Shown piece by piece: positions 1 through 8,148 of a DNA stretch of 64,000 nt (position 1 is the stretch's first letter; each line of letters opens with the position of its first letter). The notes under the pieces are model-generated. The model did not search any database. It was not told the origin of the DNA and was given only the letters and a program-made list of their open reading frames with translations. Origin of the DNA: Bog-532 sp963720945. Lineage in GTDB: Bacteria > Actinomycetota > Actinomycetes > Streptosporangiales > Streptosporangiaceae. The position numbers and the translations under genes were made by a program. The stretch is taken from NCBI GenBank assembly GCA_963720945.1, contig CAVRHH010000008.1:248001-312000 (forward strand). Reading direction: 5' to 3'.

Positions 1-165
1 GCGGCCGTACGCGGCCTGCGGATGCGCGGTGTGGTACCCGCGCCCGGCCCGTTGCTGGACGCGTACGGCCTGGCCGCGGCCGCCCTGGACAGCCGGGCCG
101 CCGACCGGCCGCTGGACGCGGACATCGACGCGGCCGAGCGCCTGCTGCCCGCACTGGGCGCCCTG
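1..165 (+). CDS. 3' part of an unidentified gene (partial, end unclear)
   Basis: Frame 1 from the window edge has strong G/C third positions and reads as a plausible acidic, alanine/leucine-rich C-terminal segment (for example LLDAYGLAAAALDS and DIDAAERLLPALGALL), whereas the opposite strand reads as arginine/glutamine-rich antisense. No stop codon closes this frame before it runs antisense to the convergent RpiR-type gene; the first in-frame stop lies near 1281. The true end is therefore unknown: the gene may overlap its neighbour tail to tail, or a base may have been lost. I cannot assign a family from about 55 residues. Confidence 0.3.
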
Positions 166-1119
166 TTAACGGTCGAGGAAGACGCCGTGCCCGGCGGACA
201 TCTGCTCGTAGTGGCGCAGCCGGGCCCGGGCCCGGGCAGGCTCCGCGTCGGCCATCGCCTGGACGATCACCGCGGCCAGCACGGCCGGTGCGGCGTGCGG
301 GTCGAAGACCAGGCCGGTGCCCACCCCGGCGGTCAGCAGGACATCGGCGTCGCCGGCGAACGGGACGAAACGCACGTCGGTGATGACCGCGGTGCGCATG
401 CCGAGGCTCCGTGCGAACCGGAGTGCCTGCACCGTCTCGGCCGGGTACCGGGGCAGGGCGACCGCGACCAGCCAGCGGCCGCCCGCCTCGCTGACGTGCA
501 GCAGAGCGTCGAAGACGACACTGCCGCCGAAGGTGAGGCAGCGCACGTCGGGGTGAATCCGCCGGGCGGCGTAGGCGAAATACTGGGCCAGCGGCGCGGA
601 CAGGCGATGGCCGAGCACGGCCAGCGGCGCCGAGGCGGCCAGTTCGCGGCCCAGTTCGGCGACGGCCCGGGTGTCGGCCAGCCCCTCGTGCAGCGCACGG
701 AGATGGGCGATCTCCGCGGCCACCGCCGCCTGCATCTCGTTACCCTGAGCCGCCCCGGCCGGGAGGGCGGCCGGCCCGGCGGTGACATCGGCCGCGCCCG
801 GCTCCCCGGGAACGCCGCGGCCGGGCAGCCGCAGGGCGATCGCGCGCAGTGCCTCGCGCAGCGCGGGATAGCCGGAAAAGCCCAGGACGGCCGCGAACCG
901 GGTGACCGACGGCTGGCTGACCCCGGCCCGCTGCGCCAGCGCCACGCTGGACAGGAAGGCCGAATCGGGCATGTGGTCGAGCAGATACTGCGCGATACGC
1001 CGCTGCGCGGGAGACAGCCGGCACCCGCCGAGCAGCCCGAGCAGTGCGTCAGCAGGGACGCTTTCGCCGTCGCGGCCCTCCATCGTCCCTCGCTCGCTGA
1101 CCGACGTGTACAGATTCAT
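166..1119 (-). CDS. MurR/RpiR family transcriptional regulator
   Basis: A 317-residue regulator of the RpiR type. Residues about 25-95 form the N-terminal helix-turn-helix domain (HTH_6), with the typical pattern LSPAQRRIAQYLLDH followed by AGVSQPSVTRFAAVLGFSGY. The C-terminal half (about 140-280) fits a SIS sugar-phosphate-binding fold, with segments such as LAVLGHRLSAPLAQYFAYAAR. Family members sense phosphorylated sugars or related metabolites and control nearby catabolic genes; the target here is unknown because the likely partner lies outside the window. The start at 1119 has a weak ribosome site; a second ATG at 1083 follows AGGGA closely and is also possible. It is convergent with the partial gene at the window edge. 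Confidence 0.85.
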   Translation of the reverse strand: MNLYTSVSERGTMEGRDGESVPADALLGLLGGCRLSPAQRRIAQYLLDHMPDSAFLSSVALAQRAGVSQPSVTRFAAVLGFSGYPALREALRAIALRLPGRGVPGEPGAADVTAGPAALPAGAAQGNEMQAAVAAEIAHLRALHEGLADTRAVAELGRELAASAPLAVLGHRLSAPLAQYFAYAARRIHPDVRCLTFGGSVVFDALLHVSEAGGRWLVAVALPRYPAETVQALRFARSLGMRTAVITDVRFVPFAGDADVLLTAGVGTGLVFDPHAAPAVLAAVIVQAMADAEPARARARLRHYEQMSAGHGVFLDR

Positions 1120-1166
1120 TCACATCGTAGGTTCTCGCATGGGCTCATGCCAGAGCTGAGAACGGC

Positions 1167-1826
1167 TCACCCAGATCCCGCGGGATGCTGGGCGGCCCGA
1201 ACGCCGTCCGCCGGGCGCCGGGCCGCGCGCACCCGGAGCAGCAGCACCGCGCAGGCCGCGACGGCCATCGCGGTGACGTGACCGACCGCCGCCACGTCCA
1301 GTGAGGTGAGGCCGGCGAAGATCCGGCCGCCGATGACCAGGACGGCCAGGTCCAGCGCCGCCGCCGCCCGGGCCGGCCAGGAGCCGGACGCCAGGGCCAG
1401 CACGGCGGCGGCCACCACCACGTAGGAGGGGCCGACGTCGAGCAGGTGCCGGGAGGACACCGGCAGCAGCCCCGCGTCTACCCGGTAGGCAACGATGCCC
1501 TCGCTGACGAGGGTCCCGATGACGTGCGCGGCCGCGCAGATCACCGCGGTCGCCGCGTTGCCCATCCCGCGGTTGGCGCCGAACAGGGCCAGCGCGATCA
1601 GCACCGGCCAGATGGCGGCGGAACCGCCGGCGATGAAGGCCGACAGCAGCAGCGAACCGGCCGGATGGTGCTCGAGGCTGGCCACGCTGGTACTCGCCCA
1701 GGTGGCCAGGGCCGACCGGTCCCGGGCCGGCAGGGTCGCGCCGGTGGCCGTGACGATCAGGAAGGCGCACAGGAAGACCGATGCCGTCAGGTACCGGCGG
1801 CGGATCATACGCCCCAGTTTCCGCAT
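1167..1826 (-). CDS. Rhomboid-like integral membrane protein
   Basis: About 219 residues with roughly six hydrophobic segments, starting with TASVFLCAFLIVTATGA. It resembles the actinobacterial rhomboid-like family: the segment GGSAAIWPVLIALALFGANRGMG and the later AAAHVIGTLVSEGIVAYR resemble the loop and helix layout of rhomboids, but a clear GxSG plus His catalytic pair is not evident, so protease activity is doubtful. I chose the ATG at 1826; the longer frame to 1916 would overlap the divergent glycosyltransferase start. Next downstream on the same strand is the RpiR-type gene, 47 bases away, so co-transcription is possible. Confidence 0.6.
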   Translation of the reverse strand: MRKLGRMIRRRYLTASVFLCAFLIVTATGATLPARDRSALATWASTSVASLEHHPAGSLLLSAFIAGGSAAIWPVLIALALFGANRGMGNAATAVICAAAHVIGTLVSEGIVAYRVDAGLLPVSSRHLLDVGPSYVVVAAAVLALASGSWPARAAAALDLAVLVIGGRIFAGLTSLDVAAVGHVTAMAVAACAVLLLRVRAARRPADGVRAAQHPAGSG

Positions 1827-1896
1827 CCGCGTTACCACTACCCGATGGTAAGGTTCGCAGCCTAGGACCTCAGGTGCGCAGGCAGAGCGGACGAGG

Positions 1897-3177
1897 ATGG
1901 TGAACCGCGTGACCACCGTGAGCCGCCCGCTCCGGGTAGCACTGCTGTCCTACCGGAGCAAAGCGCACTGCGGCGGCCAGGGTGTGTACGTGCGCCACCT
2001 GAGCAGGGAACTCGCGGCCCTCGGGCATACCGTCGAGGTACTGTCCGGGCAGCCCTACCCGGAGCTGGAGCCGGGGCCGTTGCTGCGGCGGGTGCCCAGC
2101 CTGGACCTGTACCGCGACGACAATCCGTTCCGGACACCGCACTGGGGCGAGTACCGCGACTGGATCGACGTCCTGGAAACCGTCACCATGTGGACGGGGG
2201 CCTTCCCCGAGCCGCTCACGTTCAGCCTCCGTGCCCTGCGGGAGCTGCGCGCCCGGCACGCCAGCTTCGACGTGGTACACGACAACCAGGGGCTCGGCTA
2301 CGGGCTGCTCCGCGTGCCCCGGCTGGGGCTGCCGCTGGTCACCAGCATCCACCATCCGATCAGCGTGGACCGGCGGATCGAACTGGCCGCCACCAGAGGG
2401 CTGACCCGGCTGTCCCGGCGCCGCTGGTACAGCTTCGTCCGCATGCAGGCCCGGGTCGCGCGCCAGGCCGCCAAGGCCGGCCCGGTCATCACCGTCTCCG
2501 AATCGTCCCGCCGCGACATCTACCGCGAATTCCGGCTGCGCCCGGGAAGCGTGGGCATCGTCCCGCTCGGCGTCGACACGCGCGTCTTCCATCCCCGCGG
2601 GCCCCGCGGGACCGCACGTGTCCCTGGCCGGATCGTCACCGTGGCCAGCGCCGACTCCCCGGTCAAGGGCGTAGCCGTGCTGCTCCGCGCCGTCGCCAAG
2701 GTCGCGACGGAGCGGGACGTGCAGCTCACGGTGGTCGGCAAGCCGGCCCCGCGCGGGGAGACCGAGCGGCTGGTCGCCGAACTCTCGCTGGCCGGGCGGG
2801 TCCGCTTCACCCCCGGCCTGCCCGAAGCCGAGCTGGCCGCGCTGCTCGCCAGCGCGGAGATCGCCGTCGTGCCGTCGCTGTACGAGGGCTTCTCTCTCCC
2901 GGCGGTCGAGCACATGGCCTCGGGCACCCCGCTGGTGGCCAGCCGCGCCGGCGCGCTGCCCGAGGTCACCGGGGACGCCGCCATGCTGGTGACACCGGGC
3001 GACCCGGAAGAGCTGGCCGCGGCGCTGCGGCGGCTGCACGATTCGCCGCGCGAACGCGACCGGCTGTCCGGCCTGGCCTGGCGGCGGGTCCAGGAGCAGT
3101 TCGCGTGGCCCGCGGTCGCCCAGGCCACCGCCGCCCGGTACGAATGGGCCATCGCTACCCACCGCCAGGCGCGCTGA
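1897..3177 (+). CDS. Glycosyltransferase family 4 protein
   Basis: A GT-B retaining glycosyltransferase of about 426 residues. The N-terminal Rossmann half has the glycine-rich entry GGQGVYVRHLSRELAALGH; the C-terminal half has the EX7E nucleotide-sugar motif, with Glu330 and Glu338 in YEGFSLPAVE. It probably transfers a sugar from a nucleotide donor to a lipid or glycan at the inner membrane face; no transmembrane segment is seen. GACGAGG lies directly before the ATG at 1897, too close for ideal use, so GTG at 1909 is an alternative start. It begins a same-strand cluster with a methyltransferase and a prenyltransferase-like protein, suggesting a shared envelope or natural-product glycoconjugate pathway. 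The acceptor is unknown. Confidence 0.85.
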   Translation: MVNRVTTVSRPLRVALLSYRSKAHCGGQGVYVRHLSRELAALGHTVEVLSGQPYPELEPGPLLRRVPSLDLYRDDNPFRTPHWGEYRDWIDVLETVTMWTGAFPEPLTFSLRALRELRARHASFDVVHDNQGLGYGLLRVPRLGLPLVTSIHHPISVDRRIELAATRGLTRLSRRRWYSFVRMQARVARQAAKAGPVITVSESSRRDIYREFRLRPGSVGIVPLGVDTRVFHPRGPRGTARVPGRIVTVASADSPVKGVAVLLRAVAKVATERDVQLTVVGKPAPRGETERLVAELSLAGRVRFTPGLPEAELAALLASAEIAVVPSLYEGFSLPAVEHMASGTPLVASRAGALPEVTGDAAMLVTPGDPEELAAALRRLHDSPRERDRLSGLAWRRVQEQFAWPAVAQATAARYEWAIATHRQAR

Positions 3178-3236
3178 GATCACCGCGTCGCCCACCCACA
3201 GCGTCACGAACATCAGGTGCCAGGAGGAACGAAACC

Positions 3237-4079
3237 TTGCTGACCGTCGATTACAGCCGGCTCCGGATCGCGCCGGGGCACCGTGTCCTGGACGTGGGCT
3301 GCGGTGCCGGGCGGCACGCGTTCGAAGCCTACCGGCGCGGCGCGCACGTGGTGGCCTTCGACATGGATGAGGCGGAACTGCGCCCGGTCACGGGCATGTG
3401 CGGGGCGATGCGCACCGAGGGCCAGGCGCCCGCGGCGGCGGCCAGCGCGGCCGTGTCCGGCGACGCCACCGCGATGCCGTTCGCGGACGGATCGTTCAAC
3501 CGGGTCATCGCAGCCGAGGTGTTCGAGCACATCCTCGACGACCAGCAGGGCATCAACGAGGTCGCCCGGGTGCTGAAGCCGGGCGGCATCGCCGCCGTCA
3601 CCGTGCCGGCCTGGCTGCCCGAGCGGATCTGCTGGGGCCTGTCCCGCGCGTACCACGAGGTGCCGGGCGGTCACGTGCGCATCTACACCCGGGTGGAGCT
3701 GGAGGCCAAGCTGCGCCGGGCCGGTTTCACGATCACCGGCCATCACCACGCGCACGGCCTGCACGCTCCTTACTGGTGGCTGAAATGCCTGGTCGGCGTG
3801 GGCAATGACGACCACCCGCTGCCGAAGGCCTACCACCGGATGCTGGTGTGGGACATCATGCGGCAGCCTGCCGCGACGCGGCTGGCCGAGCGCGCCCTCA
3901 ACCCGCTCATCGGCAAGAGCGTGATCGTCTATGCCATCAGGCAGCCGGACGAGGCGGCGGTGTCCCCGGCGCCGGCGCCGGGAGCGGGGCAAGGGGGCGG
4001 CCCATCGGGCCGCGGCGGCAGCGGGATACCGGGCGACGCAGGGAAAGGTGACCCGGAGAAGACGCATGCGGCCGCCTGA
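3237..4079 (+). CDS. Class I SAM-dependent methyltransferase
   Basis: About 280 residues. Motif I is VLDVGCGAG at residues 17-25, followed by the acidic end of strand 2 (VVAFDMDEAEL) and the post-motif segment EVFEHILDDQQGINEVARVLKPGG, a standard Methyltransf_11 fold. The start is a TTG at 3237, chosen because AGGAGG at 3222-3227 stands nine bases upstream; ATG or GTG alternatives in frame would delete motif I. The last 45 residues are a glycine/proline-rich tail that looks disordered. It ends 14 bases inside the next gene, so the two are translationally coupled. The substrate is unknown; the GT4 neighbour suggests a glycan or glycolipid. Confidence 0.82.
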   Translation: MLTVDYSRLRIAPGHRVLDVGCGAGRHAFEAYRRGAHVVAFDMDEAELRPVTGMCGAMRTEGQAPAAAASAAVSGDATAMPFADGSFNRVIAAEVFEHILDDQQGINEVARVLKPGGIAAVTVPAWLPERICWGLSRAYHEVPGGHVRIYTRVELEAKLRRAGFTITGHHHAHGLHAPYWWLKCLVGVGNDDHPLPKAYHRMLVWDIMRQPAATRLAERALNPLIGKSVIVYAIRQPDEAAVSPAPAPGAGQGGGPSGRGGSGIPGDAGKGDPEKTHAAA

Positions 4080-5223
4080 GCCGCACGCACGAGCCGCCGT
4101 CCCGGCTGTCGCCGGAGTCCTCGGCGCCGCTGAGGTGCTGGCCACAGCGCACAGCATCGAACGCGCCCAGGAGCCCTCCGGCGCGGTCCGCTGGCCGGAC
4201 GGGCACGTCGACGTGTGGGACCACATCGAGTGCGCGATGGCGCTGAGCGCGGCCGGGCTCGGCGGCCCGGCGCGGCGGGCCTATGACTGGCTGCGCCGGT
4301 CCCAGCGCGCTGACGGGTCGTGGCCGCGCACGTTCGCGGACGGCGCGGTGACCGATCCGGCGGCGGAGAGCAACCACGCGGCCTACGCGGCGGTCGGTGC
4401 CTGGCACGAGCTGCAGGTCACCGGGGACGGCGAGTTCGCCCAGGCGATGTGGCCCACGGTCCGCCGGGCGGTTGAGTGGGTGCTCGGCATGCAGGCCCCG
4501 GGCGGGGAGATCGCCTGGGAGCGCGACGCCCACGGCGTGACGGCGGACTACGCCCTGCTGACCGGGTGCTCGAGCATTCACCAGGGGCTGCGGTGCGCCG
4601 TCGCGCTCGCCGACTACGTGGGCGAGTCGCAGCCGGACTGGGAACTGGCGGCCGACCAGCTCGCGCACGTGGTCGCCTGCCACCCCGAGTCTTTCGCGGA
4701 CAAGAGCCGGTACTCGATGGACTGGTACTACCCGGTGCTGGGCGGCGCGGTCCGCGGCGCCGCGGCGGCGGAGCGGCTCGCCGCGGGCTGGGAGACCTTC
4801 GTCGTGCCCGGGCTGGGCGTGCGCTGTGTCAGCGACCATCCGTGGGTCACCGGCGCCGAGAGCTGCGAGCTGGTGCTGGCCCTGGATGCGGTGGGCGAGC
4901 ACGCGGCCGCGGCCGCGCTGTTCGCCGACGTGCAGCACCTGCGCGACCGGGCGGGCGGCTACTGGACCGGATGGCAGTTCGCCAACCGGCAGCACTACCC
5001 CGCGGAACGGAGCGCCTGGACGGCGGCGGCCGTGATCCTCGCGGCGGACGCGCTGTCCGGCACCACCGGCGGCGCGGGGATCTTCAGGGAGCCCTGCGCC
5101 GGCGCCGTGACCGGGCGCGCCGCGGCACCGGAAGACGCGCCGGACCCGGCTGGCTGCGGCTGCCCGGCCGGATCGGCCGGCGGCTCACCCGGCGGCCGCG
5201 CCGGTGCGCTCGAGCACCCGTAG
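4066..5223 (+). CDS. Prenyltransferase / squalene oxidase-like alpha-alpha barrel protein
   Basis: About 385 residues, rich in repeated helical hairpins with aromatic and QxxxGxW-like elements: LRRSQRADGSWPRTF near residues 77-91, then VLGMQAPGGEIAWE and later GGYWTGWQFANRQHYPAERSAW. These are features of the terpenoid-cyclase/prenyltransferase toroid fold. A DxDD-type catalytic cyclase motif is not evident, so it may be a non-cyclase member or a glycan-handling barrel. ATG at 4066 is preceded by GGAGAAG and overlaps the methyltransferase by 14 bases. The last 60 residues are low-complexity. It ends tail to tail with the minus-strand methyltransferase, overlapping by 39 bases. Confidence 0.7.
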   Translation: MRPPEPHARAAVPAVAGVLGAAEVLATAHSIERAQEPSGAVRWPDGHVDVWDHIECAMALSAAGLGGPARRAYDWLRRSQRADGSWPRTFADGAVTDPAAESNHAAYAAVGAWHELQVTGDGEFAQAMWPTVRRAVEWVLGMQAPGGEIAWERDAHGVTADYALLTGCSSIHQGLRCAVALADYVGESQPDWELAADQLAHVVACHPESFADKSRYSMDWYYPVLGGAVRGAAAAERLAAGWETFVVPGLGVRCVSDHPWVTGAESCELVLALDAVGEHAAAAALFADVQHLRDRAGGYWTGWQFANRQHYPAERSAWTAAAVILAADALSGTTGGAGIFREPCAGAVTGRAAAPEDAPDPAGCGCPAGSAGGSPGGRAGALEHP

Positions 5224-5817
5224 CGAGCCCACCGCCCGGACCTCGGTGAAGCCGCCGGATTCGAGCGCCCACCGGTAGATGCGGTACGGCGCCTGGCCGC
5301 CGGCGGCCGGGTCCGCGAACACGTCGTGGATGGCCAGCGCACCGCCGGCCGTGACCCACGGAGACCATCCGGCGTAGTCGGCCAGGGCGGCTTCGTCGGT
5401 GTGGCCGCCGTCGATGAAGACCAGGCCGAGCGGCGTCCGCCACAGCCGGGCGACGTCCGCGGACCGGCCCACGACCGCGACAACGTAGTCCTCCAGGCCC
5501 GCGGCCGCGATCGTCGCGCGGAAGTGCGGCAGCGTGTCGATCCGCCCGGTGCGCGGGTCGGTCAGGCTGGCGTCGTGATACTCCCAGCCGGGCTGGTGCT
5601 CCTCCGAGCCGCGGTGGTGATCGACGGTGATGACCAGCTGCCCGCAGTCCCGCGCCGCCGCCGCCAGGTAGATCGTCGACTTCCCGCAGTACGTGCCGAT
5701 CTCCAGGATCGGCCCGACCGGCGCGTATTCGGCGGCGGTCTCGTGCAGGGCGAGGCCCTCCTCCGGCGGCATGAACCCCCGGGCCGCTTCGGCGGCGCGA
5801 ACCAGGTCAGCGTCCAT
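5185..5817 (-). CDS. Class I SAM-dependent methyltransferase (Methyltransf_24 type)
   Basis: A 210-residue protein with the SAM-binding segment ILEIGTYCGKST at residues 37-48 and a later acidic strand LGLVFIDGGHTDEAALADY, the arrangement found in O-methyltransferase-like Methyltransf_24 proteins where Asp-Gly-x-His helps bind metal or substrate. It lies convergent to the GT4/methyltransferase/prenyltransferase-like cluster and overlaps its last gene by 39 bases, so it probably belongs to the same functional neighbourhood. The substrate cannot be inferred. ATG at 5817 is used; CGAGGAGG stands about nine bases upstream on this strand. Confidence 0.78.
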   Translation of the reverse strand: MDADLVRAAEAARGFMPPEEGLALHETAAEYAPVGPILEIGTYCGKSTIYLAAAARDCGQLVITVDHHRGSEEHQPGWEYHDASLTDPRTGRIDTLPHFRATIAAAGLEDYVVAVVGRSADVARLWRTPLGLVFIDGGHTDEAALADYAGWSPWVTAGGALAIHDVFADPAAGGQAPYRIYRWALESGGFTEVRAVGSLRVLERTGAAAG

Positions 5818-5874
5818 CCAGCGTCGTGCCTCCTCGGCGGGTCCCGTCAGCGGCCCAGCTCGGCCTTACTGCCC

Positions 5875-5901
5875 CAGCGGTGCAGGCTCAGCGGTGCAGG
5901 C

Positions 5902-5914
<13 letters not shown>
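5875..5914. repeat. 14-bp tandem repeat across the dapC stop codon
   Basis: The unit CAGCGGTGCAGGCT occurs at 5875-5888 and 5889-5902, with a third partial copy at 5903-5914. The repeat spans the stop codon of the minus-strand aminotransferase gene (stop at 5902-5904). Confidence 0.8.
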
Positions 5915-7074
<1,160 letters not shown>

Positions 7075-7126
7075 GACATCACGTCCGCGCTGAGCCCAAG
7101 CCGCCGCGGCGGCTTAGGCTGAGTGC

Positions 7127-7951
7127 ATGCGAGTCGCGCTCGGCCAGATCCCGGTCAGTTCCCAGCCGTCGGTCAACCTCGAGCGGGTCCGTTCGGCATT
7201 GTCCGAAGCGGCAGCGCGCGGCGCGGACCTCGCGGTGTTCCCGGAAGCGACACAGATCCGCTTCGGCTGCGATCCGCGTCCTGTCGCGGCGCCCCCGGAC
7301 GGCCCGTTCGGCGCGGCGCTGGCCGCTGCGGCGCGTGCGGCGGGCGTGGCCCTCGTGGCGGGGATCTTCGAGCCGGCCCCGGACGGCCGCGTGTTCAACA
7401 CGGCCGTCGCGTTCGACCGGTCCGGTGAGCTGGTGGCCGCCTACCGCAAGCTGCACCTGTTCGACGCGCTCGGCCAGCGCGAATCCAACCTCGTCGCGCC
7501 GGGCGGCGAGCCGGTGCTGGCCAAGCTGGCCGGGCTGACGGCCGGCCTGCAGATCTGTTACGACCTGCGCTTCCCGGAACTGACCCGGCTGCTGGCGGGG
7601 CGCGGCGCCGACCTGATCGTGCTGCCCGCCGCGTGGGGCGCGGGGCTGTTCAAGGAGGACCACTGGATCACGCTGGCCCGCGCCCGGGCCATCGAGAACA
7701 CGGTATGGGTGGCCGCGGCCGGGCAGGTGCCCGACCCGGGCGAGCCGCCGACCAGGGCACCCACCGGGATCGGCCGCAGCGTGCTGATCGACCCGCTCGG
7801 TACCGTCCGGCTGGATCTGGGCCCGTACCCGGGAGTGGCCGTCGGCGACGTGGACCTTGACTTCACGGCGCGGGTACGCGCGACCCTGCCGAGCCTGGAG
7901 CACCGCCGGGCCGACGTGTTCGGGCCCGCAGGGGAGACCGCCCGCCCCTGA
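7127..7951 (+). CDS. Carbon-nitrogen hydrolase (nitrilase superfamily)
   Basis: A 274-residue amidohydrolase of the nitrilase fold with the complete Glu-Lys-Cys triad: Glu40 in VFPEAT, Lys108 in YRKLHLFD and Cys144 in QICYDLRFPE. The YDLRFPE context is typical of the Nit1/Nit2 branch, which includes omega-amidases and deaminated-glutathione amidase, so hydrolysis of a small amide is likely; the precise substrate is not decided by the sequence. ATG at 7127 lies within MRVALGQIPV, the usual family N-terminus. The gene is divergent from dapC and ends before an inverted repeat at 7971-8015. A fragment of a second nitrilase-type gene lies just beyond, on the other strand. Confidence 0.85.
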   Translation: MRVALGQIPVSSQPSVNLERVRSALSEAAARGADLAVFPEATQIRFGCDPRPVAAPPDGPFGAALAAAARAAGVALVAGIFEPAPDGRVFNTAVAFDRSGELVAAYRKLHLFDALGQRESNLVAPGGEPVLAKLAGLTAGLQICYDLRFPELTRLLAGRGADLIVLPAAWGAGLFKEDHWITLARARAIENTVWVAAAGQVPDPGEPPTRAPTGIGRSVLIDPLGTVRLDLGPYPGVAVGDVDLDFTARVRATLPSLEHRRADVFGPAGETARP

Positions 7952-7970
7952 GCGCGCCCGGCGTTCCATG

Positions 7971-8015
7971 ATCGGCGTGGGTTTTCCGCAGCATGCACGG
8001 AAAACCGGCGCCGAT
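7971..8015. terminator. Inverted repeat, likely bidirectional terminator
   Basis: Two 18-base arms (7971-7988 and 7998-8015) pair with only two mismatches around a 9-base loop. The hairpin lies between the convergent ends of the plus-strand hydrolase and the minus-strand propeller/nitrilase-fragment unit, which fits a shared terminator, although no U-rich tract follows. Confidence 0.55.
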
Positions 8016-8052
8016 AAAGTGAAGGCGGCGGACGCATGGGCGCCCGGCCCGA

Positions 8053-8139
8053 CGCAGCCGCGTGCGCTTCCGCGTTCGCCGCCACGTCATACGTCGCGCA
8101 CAGCGGCTGCGCCACGGCGACGGTGAGCGGCTCACGCAT
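8053..8139 (-). pseudogene. N-terminal fragment of a nitrilase-family gene
   Basis: ATG at 8139 has a strong ribosome site (GAGGAGG) and reads MREPLTVAVAQPLC then ATYDVAANAEAHAAA, which is the characteristic first strand and helix of carbon-nitrogen hydrolases. After about 29 residues similarity stops: the frame becomes arginine/proline-rich and runs antisense into the neighbouring hydrolase. The catalytic Glu, Lys and Cys are all absent. The start lies 10 bases after the stop of the propeller gene, so an original operon of propeller protein plus nitrilase seems to have lost most of its second gene. Confidence 0.5.
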
Positions 8140-8148
8140 GCGGCCTCC

